16,464 bases of DNA from Chloroflexota bacterium (GTDB taxonomy: Bacteria > Chloroflexota > Anaerolineae > Promineifilales > Promineifilaceae), in contig CP070688.1 of the NCBI GenBank assembly GCA_020353135.1, positions 4,201,791-4,218,254 on the forward strand, written 5' to 3'. Numbering within the stretch: position 1 is the first letter of the stretch; each line of letters starts with the position of its first letter. Positions 6,971-14,253 of the stretch are shown here, in pieces. Below the pieces are notes generated by a model that was not told the DNA's origin, did not search any database, and saw only the letters and a program-made list of their open reading frames with translations. The position numbers were made by a program, and so were the translations under genes.

Positions 6971-8290
6971 ATGCAACAGACAAAAAAGACGCCAACCTTT
7001 AATATGAAAGCGGTCGTCAGCGAAACGGGCATAAGACCTGATACGCTTAGGGCCTGGGAACGACGCTATGACCTGCCCCGTCCAGAGCGCACCGAAGGTG
7101 GGCACAGGATATACTCGCAACGCGACGTTGACACCCTGAAATGGTTGATGGCCAGGCAAGGGGAGGGACTGAGCATCAGTAACGCAGTGGAGCTATTCAA
7201 GCGACTGGAACGTGAGGGTCAAGACCCAGTCGTGGCCAGCGGACTTGGTCGTTCCGACGAGCCGTCACCAGTTGGGACGCAGTTCGGCGGCGGAACGATC
7301 CGGGAGATGCGGGAAGCGTGGGTGACTGCGTGCGTCGCCTTCGACGAATCAGCGGCTGAGAAAATTCTCTCTGAAGCGTTTGCTATGTTTACGCCCGAAC
7401 TGGTTTGTGTCGAGGTATTACAGAAGGGCATGGCGATGATCGGCCAGGGCTGGTATGAGGGAACGACGACGGTCCAGCAAGAACACTTCGCCTCGGCGCT
7501 GGCAATGCGACGCCTGGAAGCCCTGTTGACCGGGATGCCGCTCGCTATCCGACCCGGGAGGGTGCTTATCGGTTGCCCACCGCACGAGCAACATACGTTC
7601 GGGCCGATGATACTCGCGTTTCTGCTGCGGCGACGTGGCTGGGATGTTGTGTATTTGGGCGCGAACGTCCCCGTCGAGCAACTGGAGTCGACATTAGATG
7701 CCGTACGGCCAAAGCTGACTATTTTCCTTGCCCAGCAGCTGGTCAGCGCGGCCACTCTCTTTGAAGTGGCGGCTTATGCCGCCGGGAAGAATGCTCAGAT
7801 GGCGTATGGCGGCCGGATCTTTGTCAACGCGCCGGCGCTTCAGCGGCGCATCGAGGGACACTATTTGGGCGATACGCTCACCGGCGCAATTCCCATTGTC
7901 GAGCGTCTTCTGACTCGCCGGGAACCCGCGCCATTGGCGGAGCCAGCGCCAGAAGAATACGAGATCGCCTTCCATTACCTGGAGCAACGAAAGCCGGCTC
8001 TGCAGTCAGCAGTGGCGGCGTCATTGATTGCCCAGGGTAAGACACCAGCTCAATTTACTGAAGCTGGCGCATACTTGACAGGTTACGTTTCGGCCGCGCT
8101 AAGGTTAGGCGATATGAATCTGATTGCGGCCGAACTAGAGTGGCTTAGTGGCTTGCTCGAGGACCGGCAGCAAGATCTGGCACAGCTGGCCGCTTACCTG
8201 GAGGCCTATTATCTAGCACTGGTTGCAACACTCGACGACCGCGGGCGACCGATTACCGACTGGTTTGAGGCCTGGGTGAATTGGGTCTAG
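6971..8290 (+). CDS. MerR-family B12-binding regulator, CarH/LitR-like
   Basis: The product has 439 residues. A MerR-type winged HTH fills about residues 12-80 (TLRAWERRYDLPRPERTEGGHRIYS). A cobalamin-binding helical bundle and Rossmann domain follow at about 110-318. They carry W161-x9-E171-H172, the CarH/LitR signature contacting the upper face of adenosylcobalamin, and EQHTFG with H208, the lower axial ligand position. Proteins of this group repress carotenoid or photoprotection genes in the dark and release DNA when light breaks the Co-C bond. A helical extension of about 120 residues (320-439) is extra: CarH is about 290 residues. The start at 6971 is preferred because TTAGGA (6956-6961) lies 9 bases upstream; frames open from a TTG at 6926 lack an RBS. 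It likely represses its own promoter. No carotenoid gene is nearby, so the target is unknown. Confidence 0.88.
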   Translation: MQQTKKTPTFNMKAVVSETGIRPDTLRAWERRYDLPRPERTEGGHRIYSQRDVDTLKWLMARQGEGLSISNAVELFKRLEREGQDPVVASGLGRSDEPSPVGTQFGGGTIREMREAWVTACVAFDESAAEKILSEAFAMFTPELVCVEVLQKGMAMIGQGWYEGTTTVQQEHFASALAMRRLEALLTGMPLAIRPGRVLIGCPPHEQHTFGPMILAFLLRRRGWDVVYLGANVPVEQLESTLDAVRPKLTIFLAQQLVSAATLFEVAAYAAGKNAQMAYGGRIFVNAPALQRRIEGHYLGDTLTGAIPIVERLLTRREPAPLAEPAPEEYEIAFHYLEQRKPALQSAVAASLIAQGKTPAQFTEAGAYLTGYVSAALRLGDMNLIAAELEWLSGLLEDRQQDLAQLAAYLEAYYLALVATLDDRGRPITDWFEAWVNWV

Positions 8291-8338
8291 ACTGGGGAGC
8301 GTGCCTGCGACATTCAAGACTACGGAGGACCATTGCCC

Positions 8339-9070
8339 ATGGTTAAGAACAGCCTAGATGGAAAATGCGCAATCGTTACTGGCGGCGGCACGGGCATCGG
8401 CTTGGCCATCGCTTCGACCCTGGCCAATCATGGCGTGAGGGTGGTTGTCGCCGGAAGGCGACGAGAGCCCCTGGAGAAGGTCGTCGAACTCGTCAATAGG
8501 CAGGGCGGCCAGGCCATGCTTGGGCAAGGTGACGTCGCGCGGGAGGATGACGCAGCGCGCATCGTCTCCCTTGCCGTAGAGCACTTCGGTGCCGTTGACG
8601 TTCTGATCAATAATGCAGGCATCTCAGGCTCGGGCGCGATTCATGAACATGACGTCGCCACCTGGGATCAGGTTATGGCCGTTAATCTCCGAGGTCCATT
8701 TCTTATGTGCCGCGCGGTGCTGCCCCTGATGCGCACTCAAGAAGATGGGCACATCATTAATATCAGCTCCGAATCAGGCCTGGAATACTATCCTGGGAAT
8801 GGCGCCTACGGGGTGTCAAAACATGCCCTCAATGCCTTAGGCGAGTATATCCAGCGTGAGAATCAGGAATTGGGCATCAGGGTCGACACCGTTTGTCCCG
8901 GCATGGTAGTCACCCCTATGTCCGACAAGGCCGTCGGTCTGGATCGGGAGAAGTGCCTCTACCCGGACGATATCGCCGATTTGACGCTGTGGATGCTGAG
9001 TCGCCGGGCTAATGTGAAGATCGGCCGGCCGGTGCTGATTCAGACGATGGAGAATCCTTGGCGCCGCTGA
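8339..9070 (+). CDS. Short-chain dehydrogenase/reductase (SDR)
   Basis: This 243-residue protein has the full classical SDR set: TGGGTGIG at 14-21 for the dinucleotide, an AGRRR stretch after the second strand (40-42) that suggests NADP(H), NNAG at 91-94, N116 in VNLRG, and the catalytic S144, Y157 and K161 (YGVSK). The PG motif after the active site (CPGMVVTPM) is present. It is a cytoplasmic oxidoreductase; its substrate cannot be told. The closest general group is FabG-like 3-oxoacyl/3-hydroxy reductases, but the C-terminal GRPVLIQTMENPW is not the usual FabG ending. The ATG at 8339 is chosen because GGAGGA (8324-8329) lies 9 bases before it; the in-frame TTG at 8333 is too close. It starts 48 bases after the B12 regulator and probably shares its transcript. 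Confidence 0.9.
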   Translation: MVKNSLDGKCAIVTGGGTGIGLAIASTLANHGVRVVVAGRRREPLEKVVELVNRQGGQAMLGQGDVAREDDAARIVSLAVEHFGAVDVLINNAGISGSGAIHEHDVATWDQVMAVNLRGPFLMCRAVLPLMRTQEDGHIINISSESGLEYYPGNGAYGVSKHALNALGEYIQRENQELGIRVDTVCPGMVVTPMSDKAVGLDREKCLYPDDIADLTLWMLSRRANVKIGRPVLIQTMENPWRR

Positions 9071-9083
9071 AGCCAGCCGGTTT

Positions 9084-9125
9084 GCCCTCGCCTTGCGGTG
9101 GCAGAGCGGATCATGATTCGAGGGC
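9084..9125. terminator. Possible bidirectional hairpin between SDR gene and rpiB
   Basis: GCCCTCG at 9084-9090 pairs perfectly with CGAGGGC at 9119-9125, spanning the junction of the convergent SDR and rpiB genes, with a 28-base loop. The right arm lies inside the rpiB end. No T-run follows on either strand. The position is suggestive but the long loop makes it weak. Confidence 0.25.
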
Positions 9126-9554
9126 GATGACCTTGTTCAAGCGACGCAAATAACGTCCTCCAGCCAAGAACTCGGCCGACAAGAAACCGGCAACCAATTT
9201 GCGGGCCAGAGCCGGACCGACGATTAGCCCGCCCAGGCACATGATATTCATGTCGTCGTGTTCTACGCCCTGGATGGCTGAGTAGATGTCATGGCAGAGA
9301 CACGCCCGGGCACCCTTGAACTTGTTGGCAGCGATGCTGGCCCCGACGCCGCTGCCGCAGATGATGATGCCCCTCGCGCCCTCTTCGGCAACGACGGCCT
9401 GAGCCACAGCGGCCGCGAAGTCCGGGTAATCATCGCTTTTCTCATACTGTTGGGCGCCTACGTCTATGACCTCGTTCCCATCGTCAATCAACTCGCGCAG
9501 GAGCGTTTCTTTCCGTGCGAATCCCGCATGATCGGCCCCGATTATCAACTTCAC
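9111..9554 (-). CDS. rpiB: Ribose-5-phosphate isomerase B
   Basis: This 147-residue protein interconverts ribose 5-phosphate and ribulose 5-phosphate in the non-oxidative pentose phosphate pathway (LacAB_rpiB family). GADHAGF (6-12), DYPD (42-45), CGSGVG (66-71) and CHDIYSA (87-93) are seen, followed by H99-DDMNIMCLGG. Counted from the GTG at 9554, C66 and H99 fall on the same numbers as the catalytic pair of E. coli RpiB. That start also has AAAGGAG (9563-9569) 8 bases upstream, whereas the GTG at 9563 overlaps this SD. Some family members are galactose-6-phosphate or allose-6-phosphate isomerases, but the divergent transaldolase gene favours RpiB. Confidence 0.93.
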   Translation of the reverse strand: MKLIIGADHAGFARKETLLRELIDDGNEVIDVGAQQYEKSDDYPDFAAAVAQAVVAEEGARGIIICGSGVGASIAANKFKGARACLCHDIYSAIQGVEHDDMNIMCLGGLIVGPALARKLVAGFLSAEFLAGGRYLRRLNKVIALES

Positions 9555-9642
9555 CGCTGCCACTCCTTTCTCCGGCCGAATGCCGTCTGATTTCAGGCGC
9601 CGAACGGGTTTGCCCGGTCACCAGCTACTCGATACACTCTCG

Positions 9643-9672
9643 ATTATAAGAGTTGAAGTCTTTATTCAGCAA
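9643..9672 (-). promoter_or_regulatory. Putative rpiB promoter
   Basis: The minus strand has a perfect TATAAT at 9648-9643 with TTGCTG (9672-9667) 18 bases upstream. Transcription would start near 9636, leaving about 80 bases of leader before the GTG at 9554. The -35 matches only 3 of 6. It lies in the shared region between rpiB and tal. Confidence 0.45.
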
Positions 9673-9770
9673 GAGTACCGTGTCGGCGCCATTTCGGCCG
9701 AACTGCGGTCGTAGAGGTCTGGCGCGGTCCAATTGGCAGCTATCATCTGCGCTTGTAATGAGGAGCACAA

Positions 9771-10883
9771 ATGAACTCTCTTCTAGAACTGTATTCCTGT
9801 GGCCAGAGCTTCTGGTACGACAACATCCGGCGTTTGCTGTTGCTTGATGGCACGGTTGAGGCCCTGATTCGTGAAGATGGCCTGCGAGGCATGACTTCGA
9901 ATCCCAGCATATTTGACAAGGCCATCGGATCGGCCGACGATTATGATGACCAGATCCGCGAATTAGCCGAGGCCGGAATGGCCGGCGAAACGCTATACGA
10001 AGAGTTGGCGATTACTGACATCAGGGTCGCCTGTGATTTGTTTGCCGAGCTGTATACGTCGAGCGGCGGCGGAGATGGCTACGTCAGCCTTGAAGTCTCG
10101 CCCCATCTAGCCAATGACGAGGAACGGACGGTTTCTGAGGCCAAACGATTGGCCGCGGCCGTCGGCCGGCCGAACGTGATGATCAAGGTTCCGGCAACGG
10201 CCGCCGGCGTAGGAGCGTTAGAGCAGTTGACAGCGGCAGGCATCAACATTAACGTCACACTCATGTTCAGCACGAAACATTACGAGGCGGTGGCGAACGC
10301 TTACGTAAGGGGCTTGAAGGCCTATCACGAGGCGGGAGGCGACCTGAGCCAGGTGGCGTCAGTTGCTTCTTTCTTTGTTAGCCGGGTTGACACCGCGGTC
10401 GATAAGATCTTGGCCGAGAAAGATGAGCTGGTCGACAGGTCACTCATGGGACGGGCGGCGGTCAGCAACTCGAAGCTAGTCTATCAACGCTACAAAGAGC
10501 TCTTTCAGAGTCGCGAATTCGTGGCTCTGGGCCAGGTGGGCGCCAAGACTCAGCGGCTCTTGTGGGCATCTACCAGTACCAAGAATCCAGCCTACCCTGA
10601 CACCATCTACGTCGATGAACTCATCGGCCCGCATACGGTCAACACTATACCGCCTAGCACCATCGACGCCTTTCGCGACCATGGAAGCGTTGAGCTTACC
10701 CTGGAACGCGATCTGGATGGCGCACAGCAGACGCTCGACAGGCTGATTGACCTAGGTATTGACCTGAACGGTGTAACCGAGCAGTTGCAGCAAGAGGGCC
10801 TGGCAGCTTTTAGTACCTCGTACGATCACTTGTTGGATACGCTGGAACTCAAGTTGAGGGCGTTGCTAGCAGGCTCCGCGTAA
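9771..10883 (+). CDS. tal: Transaldolase
   Basis: This 370-residue enzyme moves a dihydroxyacetone unit between sedoheptulose 7-phosphate and glyceraldehyde 3-phosphate in the non-oxidative pentose phosphate pathway. Seen are FWYDNI (14-19), GMTSNPSIF (40-48), the Schiff-base lysine K139 in VMIKVPAT, INVTLMF, ASFFVSRVD and the late SNSKLVYQRYKELF. The length matches the long (mycobacterial/cyanobacterial-type, TIGR00876) transaldolases rather than the 210-residue TalC form, and no phosphoglucose isomerase domain is fused. The ATG at 9771 has GAGGAG (9760-9765) 5 bases upstream. It heads a tight six-gene run; the next start is 3 bases after its stop. I see no convincing promoter: TTGGCA (9733-9738) has only a poor partner. 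Confidence 0.94.
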   Translation: MNSLLELYSCGQSFWYDNIRRLLLLDGTVEALIREDGLRGMTSNPSIFDKAIGSADDYDDQIRELAEAGMAGETLYEELAITDIRVACDLFAELYTSSGGGDGYVSLEVSPHLANDEERTVSEAKRLAAAVGRPNVMIKVPATAAGVGALEQLTAAGININVTLMFSTKHYEAVANAYVRGLKAYHEAGGDLSQVASVASFFVSRVDTAVDKILAEKDELVDRSLMGRAAVSNSKLVYQRYKELFQSREFVALGQVGAKTQRLLWASTSTKNPAYPDTIYVDELIGPHTVNTIPPSTIDAFRDHGSVELTLERDLDGAQQTLDRLIDLGIDLNGVTEQLQQEGLAAFSTSYDHLLDTLELKLRALLAGSA

Positions 10884-10886
10884 CAA

Positions 10887-12140
10887 ATGCGCATTGGAAT
10901 GCTTACGGCTTGTTACGATCCGGTCGTCAATGGGGTGACGCAGATGATCGCTCTCTATGACCGGCACCTTTCGGCCGCCGGTCACCGGGTGACGATTTTT
11001 ACCTTAGGCGCGCCGCCTCCAGGCGAAGATAGTTCGAAGGTGATCCGGTCGCCGGCCGTTCCCCTGGGCAAGACAGGCTATTACTTCGGCATTCGATATG
11101 ATCACGAGGCCCAGAAGAGACTAAAGGAGGTCGACGTTCTTCACAGCCACCACTTGTTAATGGGCCTTGAGTTTGCCGGCCGCTATGTCACAAAACCGGT
11201 GATCTTCACGAACCACACCCGCTACGATATCTATTTGAGCGCCTATGGGCGTCTGCCAGCAACGGTGGCAAACTCGATCATGCAGCAGGCATGGCCCAGA
11301 TTGACCAACATCGCCGATGCTGTAATCGCGCCGTCGGCGAGCATCGAACGCATTATGCGAAACTCTGGCGTACGCACACCCATTGAGTTGATTGAGAACG
11401 GCGTCGAAGTCGAGCAGTTTCGGCGCCCTACAATCGGCAACGCCAGATCAGAAGCCGGCATTCCGGCCGCGGCTACTGTGTTTACTTACGTAGGCCGGCT
11501 CTCGCGAGAGAAGAATATCCGGCGACTGGTGGACGAGTTCGCTATAGCAGTCGGCCAGAGTGATAATCTTTATCTGCTGCTGGTCGGCGCTGGACCTATG
11601 GAAGCGAAACTGAGGCGGCAGGCGGGTAACCTGGGCCTAAACAGGCGGATAATCTTATGTGGACAGGTGCAGCCAGAAAGAGTCCCCGCTCTTCTGGCCA
11701 TCAGTGACGCCTTCGTCAGTGCCTCCGTGTCCGAAGTCCATCCACTGGCAGTGATCGAGGCAATGGCGGCCGGCACGCCGGTCATCGCTTTTGACTCGCC
11801 TGGCATAGCCGATATCGTGACCCATGATCGGACGGGTCTGCTGGCTGATGGAACGCCAGGTAGTCTGGCGGCGGCAATGAGACGGCTCGCCGGCAGCGGC
11901 GAAATGCGCCATCGTCTGGCAGCAGGAGCCAGGTCTGCCGGGCAACGTTACGACATTCGATTCACGGTTAAGCGCACGCTGTCCCTGTATCGACGGCTAA
12001 TAGAGAGCCGGCGCCTTCGAGCAGCTGACGTGACAACCAATCTTGGCGACGATCTTGAGAAGCAGCGGTCGCCGGAGGCTAGGCGCGCTGCCTTTAGGGT
12101 CGCCGCCGGGGCAGGCGGGAAGGGAGCCCGTGAGCAGTAG
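10887..12140 (+). CDS. GT4-family glycosyltransferase
   Basis: This 417-residue protein has the GT-B fold layout of retaining GT4 enzymes: N-terminal Gly-rich motif (NGVTQMI, 15-21), HSHHLLMG (86-93), FTNHTRYDIY (107-116), and in the C-terminal half GRLSREKN (203-210, Arg and Lys for the nucleotide diphosphate), LVGAGP, and the E-x7-E motif E283/E291 in EVHPLAVIEAMAAGTPVIA. The N-terminal half resembles PimB/diacylglycerol glycosyltransferases, so a lipid or polysaccharide acceptor on the inner membrane face is plausible; donor and acceptor are not determinable. The last 40 residues are Arg/Ala-rich and may be a membrane-binding tail. It starts 3 bases after tal without its own SD, suggesting translational coupling, and overlaps yraN by 11 bases. 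Confidence 0.9.
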   Translation: MRIGMLTACYDPVVNGVTQMIALYDRHLSAAGHRVTIFTLGAPPPGEDSSKVIRSPAVPLGKTGYYFGIRYDHEAQKRLKEVDVLHSHHLLMGLEFAGRYVTKPVIFTNHTRYDIYLSAYGRLPATVANSIMQQAWPRLTNIADAVIAPSASIERIMRNSGVRTPIELIENGVEVEQFRRPTIGNARSEAGIPAAATVFTYVGRLSREKNIRRLVDEFAIAVGQSDNLYLLLVGAGPMEAKLRRQAGNLGLNRRIILCGQVQPERVPALLAISDAFVSASVSEVHPLAVIEAMAAGTPVIAFDSPGIADIVTHDRTGLLADGTPGSLAAAMRRLAGSGEMRHRLAAGARSAGQRYDIRFTVKRTLSLYRRLIESRRLRAADVTTNLGDDLEKQRSPEARRAAFRVAAGAGGKGAREQ

Positions 12141-12498
12141 CCGAAAGAAGCTTGGCGCTTGGGGAGAATCGGTGGCGGCCGAGCACTTGACTGCCAACGG
12201 TTATGACATTGTCGAGCGTAACTGGCGTTGTCAAAGGGGCGAGGTCGACATCGTCGCCTGGGCCGGGTCACAATTGGTATTTGCCGAGGTTAAGACCCGG
12301 CGTGGCCGAGCCATGGGCAGTCCGGAGGAAGGTCTGACGCGGCAGAAAGCCCAGAAATTGATAGAGCTGGCCACGATATATGTGGCCGAACTCGGTCGAG
12401 AAGTCGATTGGCGGATCGACTTGGTCGCGGTGGAGCTCGATGCGTCGGGTCGCCTGCTGCGTTGCGAGCACATTCCAAACGCAGTGCTTGGCTGGTAA
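12130..12498 (+). CDS. yraN: YraN/UPF0102 family endonuclease-like protein
   Basis: This 122-residue protein has the UPF0102 pattern: GAWGESVAAEHL (9-20), NWRCQRGEVDIV (31-42), FAEVKTRR (51-58) and the later WRIDLVAV. The E38/D40 and E53-x-K55 residues form a PD-(D/E)XK-type nuclease core; members are thought to be Holliday-junction-like or DNA-processing nucleases, but the role is not firmly established. The GTG at 12130 is chosen: it is preceded by GGGAAGGGAG (12117-12126), gives the normal family length, and puts the conserved GxxGE near the N-terminus. The frame is open to an ATG at 12043, which would add 29 Arg-rich residues lying wholly inside the GT4 gene. Its start overlaps the GT4 stop by 11 bases. 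Confidence 0.9.
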   Translation: MSSSRKKLGAWGESVAAEHLTANGYDIVERNWRCQRGEVDIVAWAGSQLVFAEVKTRRGRAMGSPEEGLTRQKAQKLIELATIYVAELGREVDWRIDLVAVELDASGRLLRCEHIPNAVLGW

Positions 12499-12508
12499 GG
12501 TAGGCGCA

Positions 12509-13438
12509 ATGCTGTCAGCGCAGATTCTTGATCGGCGTCCCTTGCTGATCGTCGTCGGCCCAACTGGCGTTGGCAAAACGGCCTTTTCGCTGATGCTGGC
12601 GACCCAATTTGACGGCGAGATCATATCGGCCGATTCGAGACTGTTGTACCGTGGAATGGACATTGGCACAGATAAACCATCTGCAGCCGATCGGGCCTCG
12701 ATCCCTCACCATTTAATCGACGTTTGCCAGCCTGATGAGACGATAACGCTGGGTCAGTACAAGCGCTTGGCGGAAACGGCTATCGCGGGCGTGTTTCGCC
12801 GCAAGCATCTACCTCTTTTGGTTGGGGGTACGGGACAGTACGTGAAAGCTATCGCCGAAGGCTGGACTATCCCGGAGATCGCGCCCCACCTGGAGCTGCG
12901 CGATGCTCTGCAGAAGCTGGGCGGACCCGAGCTGCATCGTTGGCTGGCCTGCCTGGATCGCGTCTCGGCCGAGTTAATCGAACCGAAGAACGTCAGACGC
13001 GTAGTTCGAGCGCTTGAAGTAACCCTGATCGGCGGCCGGCCGATGTCGCAGCTCCAGGGTAAGACGCGGCCGCCATACGATATCAAAATGATTGGCCTGA
13101 CGTGCGATAGGGAACTTCTTTATCGGCGGATCGACGAGCGGGTTGACAGAATGATGGCTGACGGGCTGGTCGAAGAAGTTGAAACCCTTCTGGCGAGAGG
13201 ATACAGTAGAACGCTGCCGGCCATGAGTGGTCTCGGCTACCGTCAAGTCATGGCCTATTTGGCCGGCGAATCGAGCCTGGCGGAAGGCGTTGAGCGGATC
13301 AAATATGAGACCCATCGTTTTGCCAGGCAGCAATATAATTGGTTTCGTACAGATGCTGACAACATCCAATGGTACGATATACACGAGCTGGACTGGCAAG
13401 CCCAGGCATCGGAAAATGTAGAACGCTTCCTGAGTTAA
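12509..13438 (+). CDS. miaA: tRNA dimethylallyltransferase
   Basis: This 309-residue enzyme transfers a dimethylallyl group to N6 of A37 in tRNAs reading UNN codons. Seen are the P-loop GPTGVGKT (17-24), ADSRLLYRGMDIGTDKP (41-57, the signature of the family, with Leu where Gln is usual), HHLIDVCQP (67-75), LLVGGTGQYV (103-112) and the C-terminal GYRQVMAYL and FARQQYNWFR. Length is normal. The ATG at 12509 has AAGG/TAGG (12497-12504) just upstream, in the 10-base gap after yraN; a longer frame from 12380 lies inside yraN and lacks family residues. Confidence 0.95.
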   Translation: MLSAQILDRRPLLIVVGPTGVGKTAFSLMLATQFDGEIISADSRLLYRGMDIGTDKPSAADRASIPHHLIDVCQPDETITLGQYKRLAETAIAGVFRRKHLPLLVGGTGQYVKAIAEGWTIPEIAPHLELRDALQKLGGPELHRWLACLDRVSAELIEPKNVRRVVRALEVTLIGGRPMSQLQGKTRPPYDIKMIGLTCDRELLYRRIDERVDRMMADGLVEEVETLLARGYSRTLPAMSGLGYRQVMAYLAGESSLAEGVERIKYETHRFARQQYNWFRTDADNIQWYDIHELDWQAQASENVERFLS

Positions 13439-13485
13439 GCCGGAAATCGTACACAGACCCAAAGAGTTCACGAAGGATTTCATAG

Positions 13486-14253
13486 ATGCAAACACCAACG
13501 ATTGAATTGATATATCAACATGCTTCCATACGACGCTATAAGTCCGATCCGGTAGACAGGAACTTGGTTGAAGAAATCGTGGCCGCCGGGCAGCGGGCGT
13601 CGACTTCGTCCAACTTGCAGACCTACAGCGTAATCGCCGTCGGCGACCGGGAGAAGCGGAATCGGTTAGCTGAGTTGTGTGGCAACCAAGAACAGATCAG
13701 GCAGGCGCCGATATTTTTGGCCTGGTGTGCCGATCTCAGCCGCCTCGATCGGATTTGTGTGCGGCGAGGCTATGAGCAGGTTACCGAACACGTCGAGAGT
13801 TTTTTGGTTAGCACAGTCGACGCCGCTCTAGCCATGCAAAACGCCGCCCTGGCGTCTGAGTCTCATGGTCTGGGAATGTGCTCTATTGGCGCAATTCGAA
13901 ATCGTCCTCGTGACGTCATAGCCCTACTGGGTCTTCCCGAACTCGTGTTTCCCATATCGGGAATGACCCTCGGCTGGCCGGACGTAGAGCCACGGATAAG
14001 ACCGCGGCTGCCGCTAAATGCGGTGCTGCATTGGGAATCCTATAGTAAACACGGCGAAGAGGAAGCGATTCGTCAATACGATGAGTCGATGATAGCCACC
14101 GGAATTTACTCCGGGCGGCAAGCCTCGGGCAAAGGGCAGAAAGCGGCCGTCTCAGAGTACGGCTGGGCCGAGCACTCTGCCCGGCGAGCCTCGTTGGCGC
14201 TACGGACCGACCTGAGGCAAATCCTGGCAGAACAAGGATTCCTACTACGGTGA
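13486..14253 (+). CDS. NfsA/Frp-type flavin-dependent nitroreductase
   Basis: This 255-residue protein has the nitroreductase pattern: HASIRRYKSDPVDR (12-25), a phosphate/FMN-binding stretch with ASTSSNLQTYS (39-48), and the GLGMCSIGAIRN segment near 127-138, followed by the C-terminal extension typical of NfsA/NfrA/Frp. These FMN enzymes use NADPH to reduce quinones, nitro compounds or flavins in the cytoplasm; the natural substrate is unknown. The ATG at 13486 has AAGGA (13473-13477) 8 bases upstream. It lies 47 bases after miaA and overlaps the Dus gene by four bases (GTGA). Confidence 0.88.
   Translation: MQTPTIELIYQHASIRRYKSDPVDRNLVEEIVAAGQRASTSSNLQTYSVIAVGDREKRNRLAELCGNQEQIRQAPIFLAWCADLSRLDRICVRRGYEQVTEHVESFLVSTVDAALAMQNAALASESHGLGMCSIGAIRNRPRDVIALLGLPELVFPISGMTLGWPDVEPRIRPRLPLNAVLHWESYSKHGEEEAIRQYDESMIATGIYSGRQASGKGQKAAVSEYGWAEHSARRASLALRTDLRQILAEQGFLLR

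Noticed and set aside
7219..7755. 178-codon minus-strand open frame
   Set aside because: Antisense to the B12 regulator, low-complexity Ser/Arg composition, no family features.
12043..12129. 29-codon N-terminal extension of yraN
   Set aside because: It overlaps the GT4 coding sequence fully, and the family normally begins just before the GxxGE motif.
12380..12508. 43-codon N-terminal extension of miaA
   Set aside because: It lies inside yraN in another frame, has no family residues, and an SD sits before the ATG at 12509.
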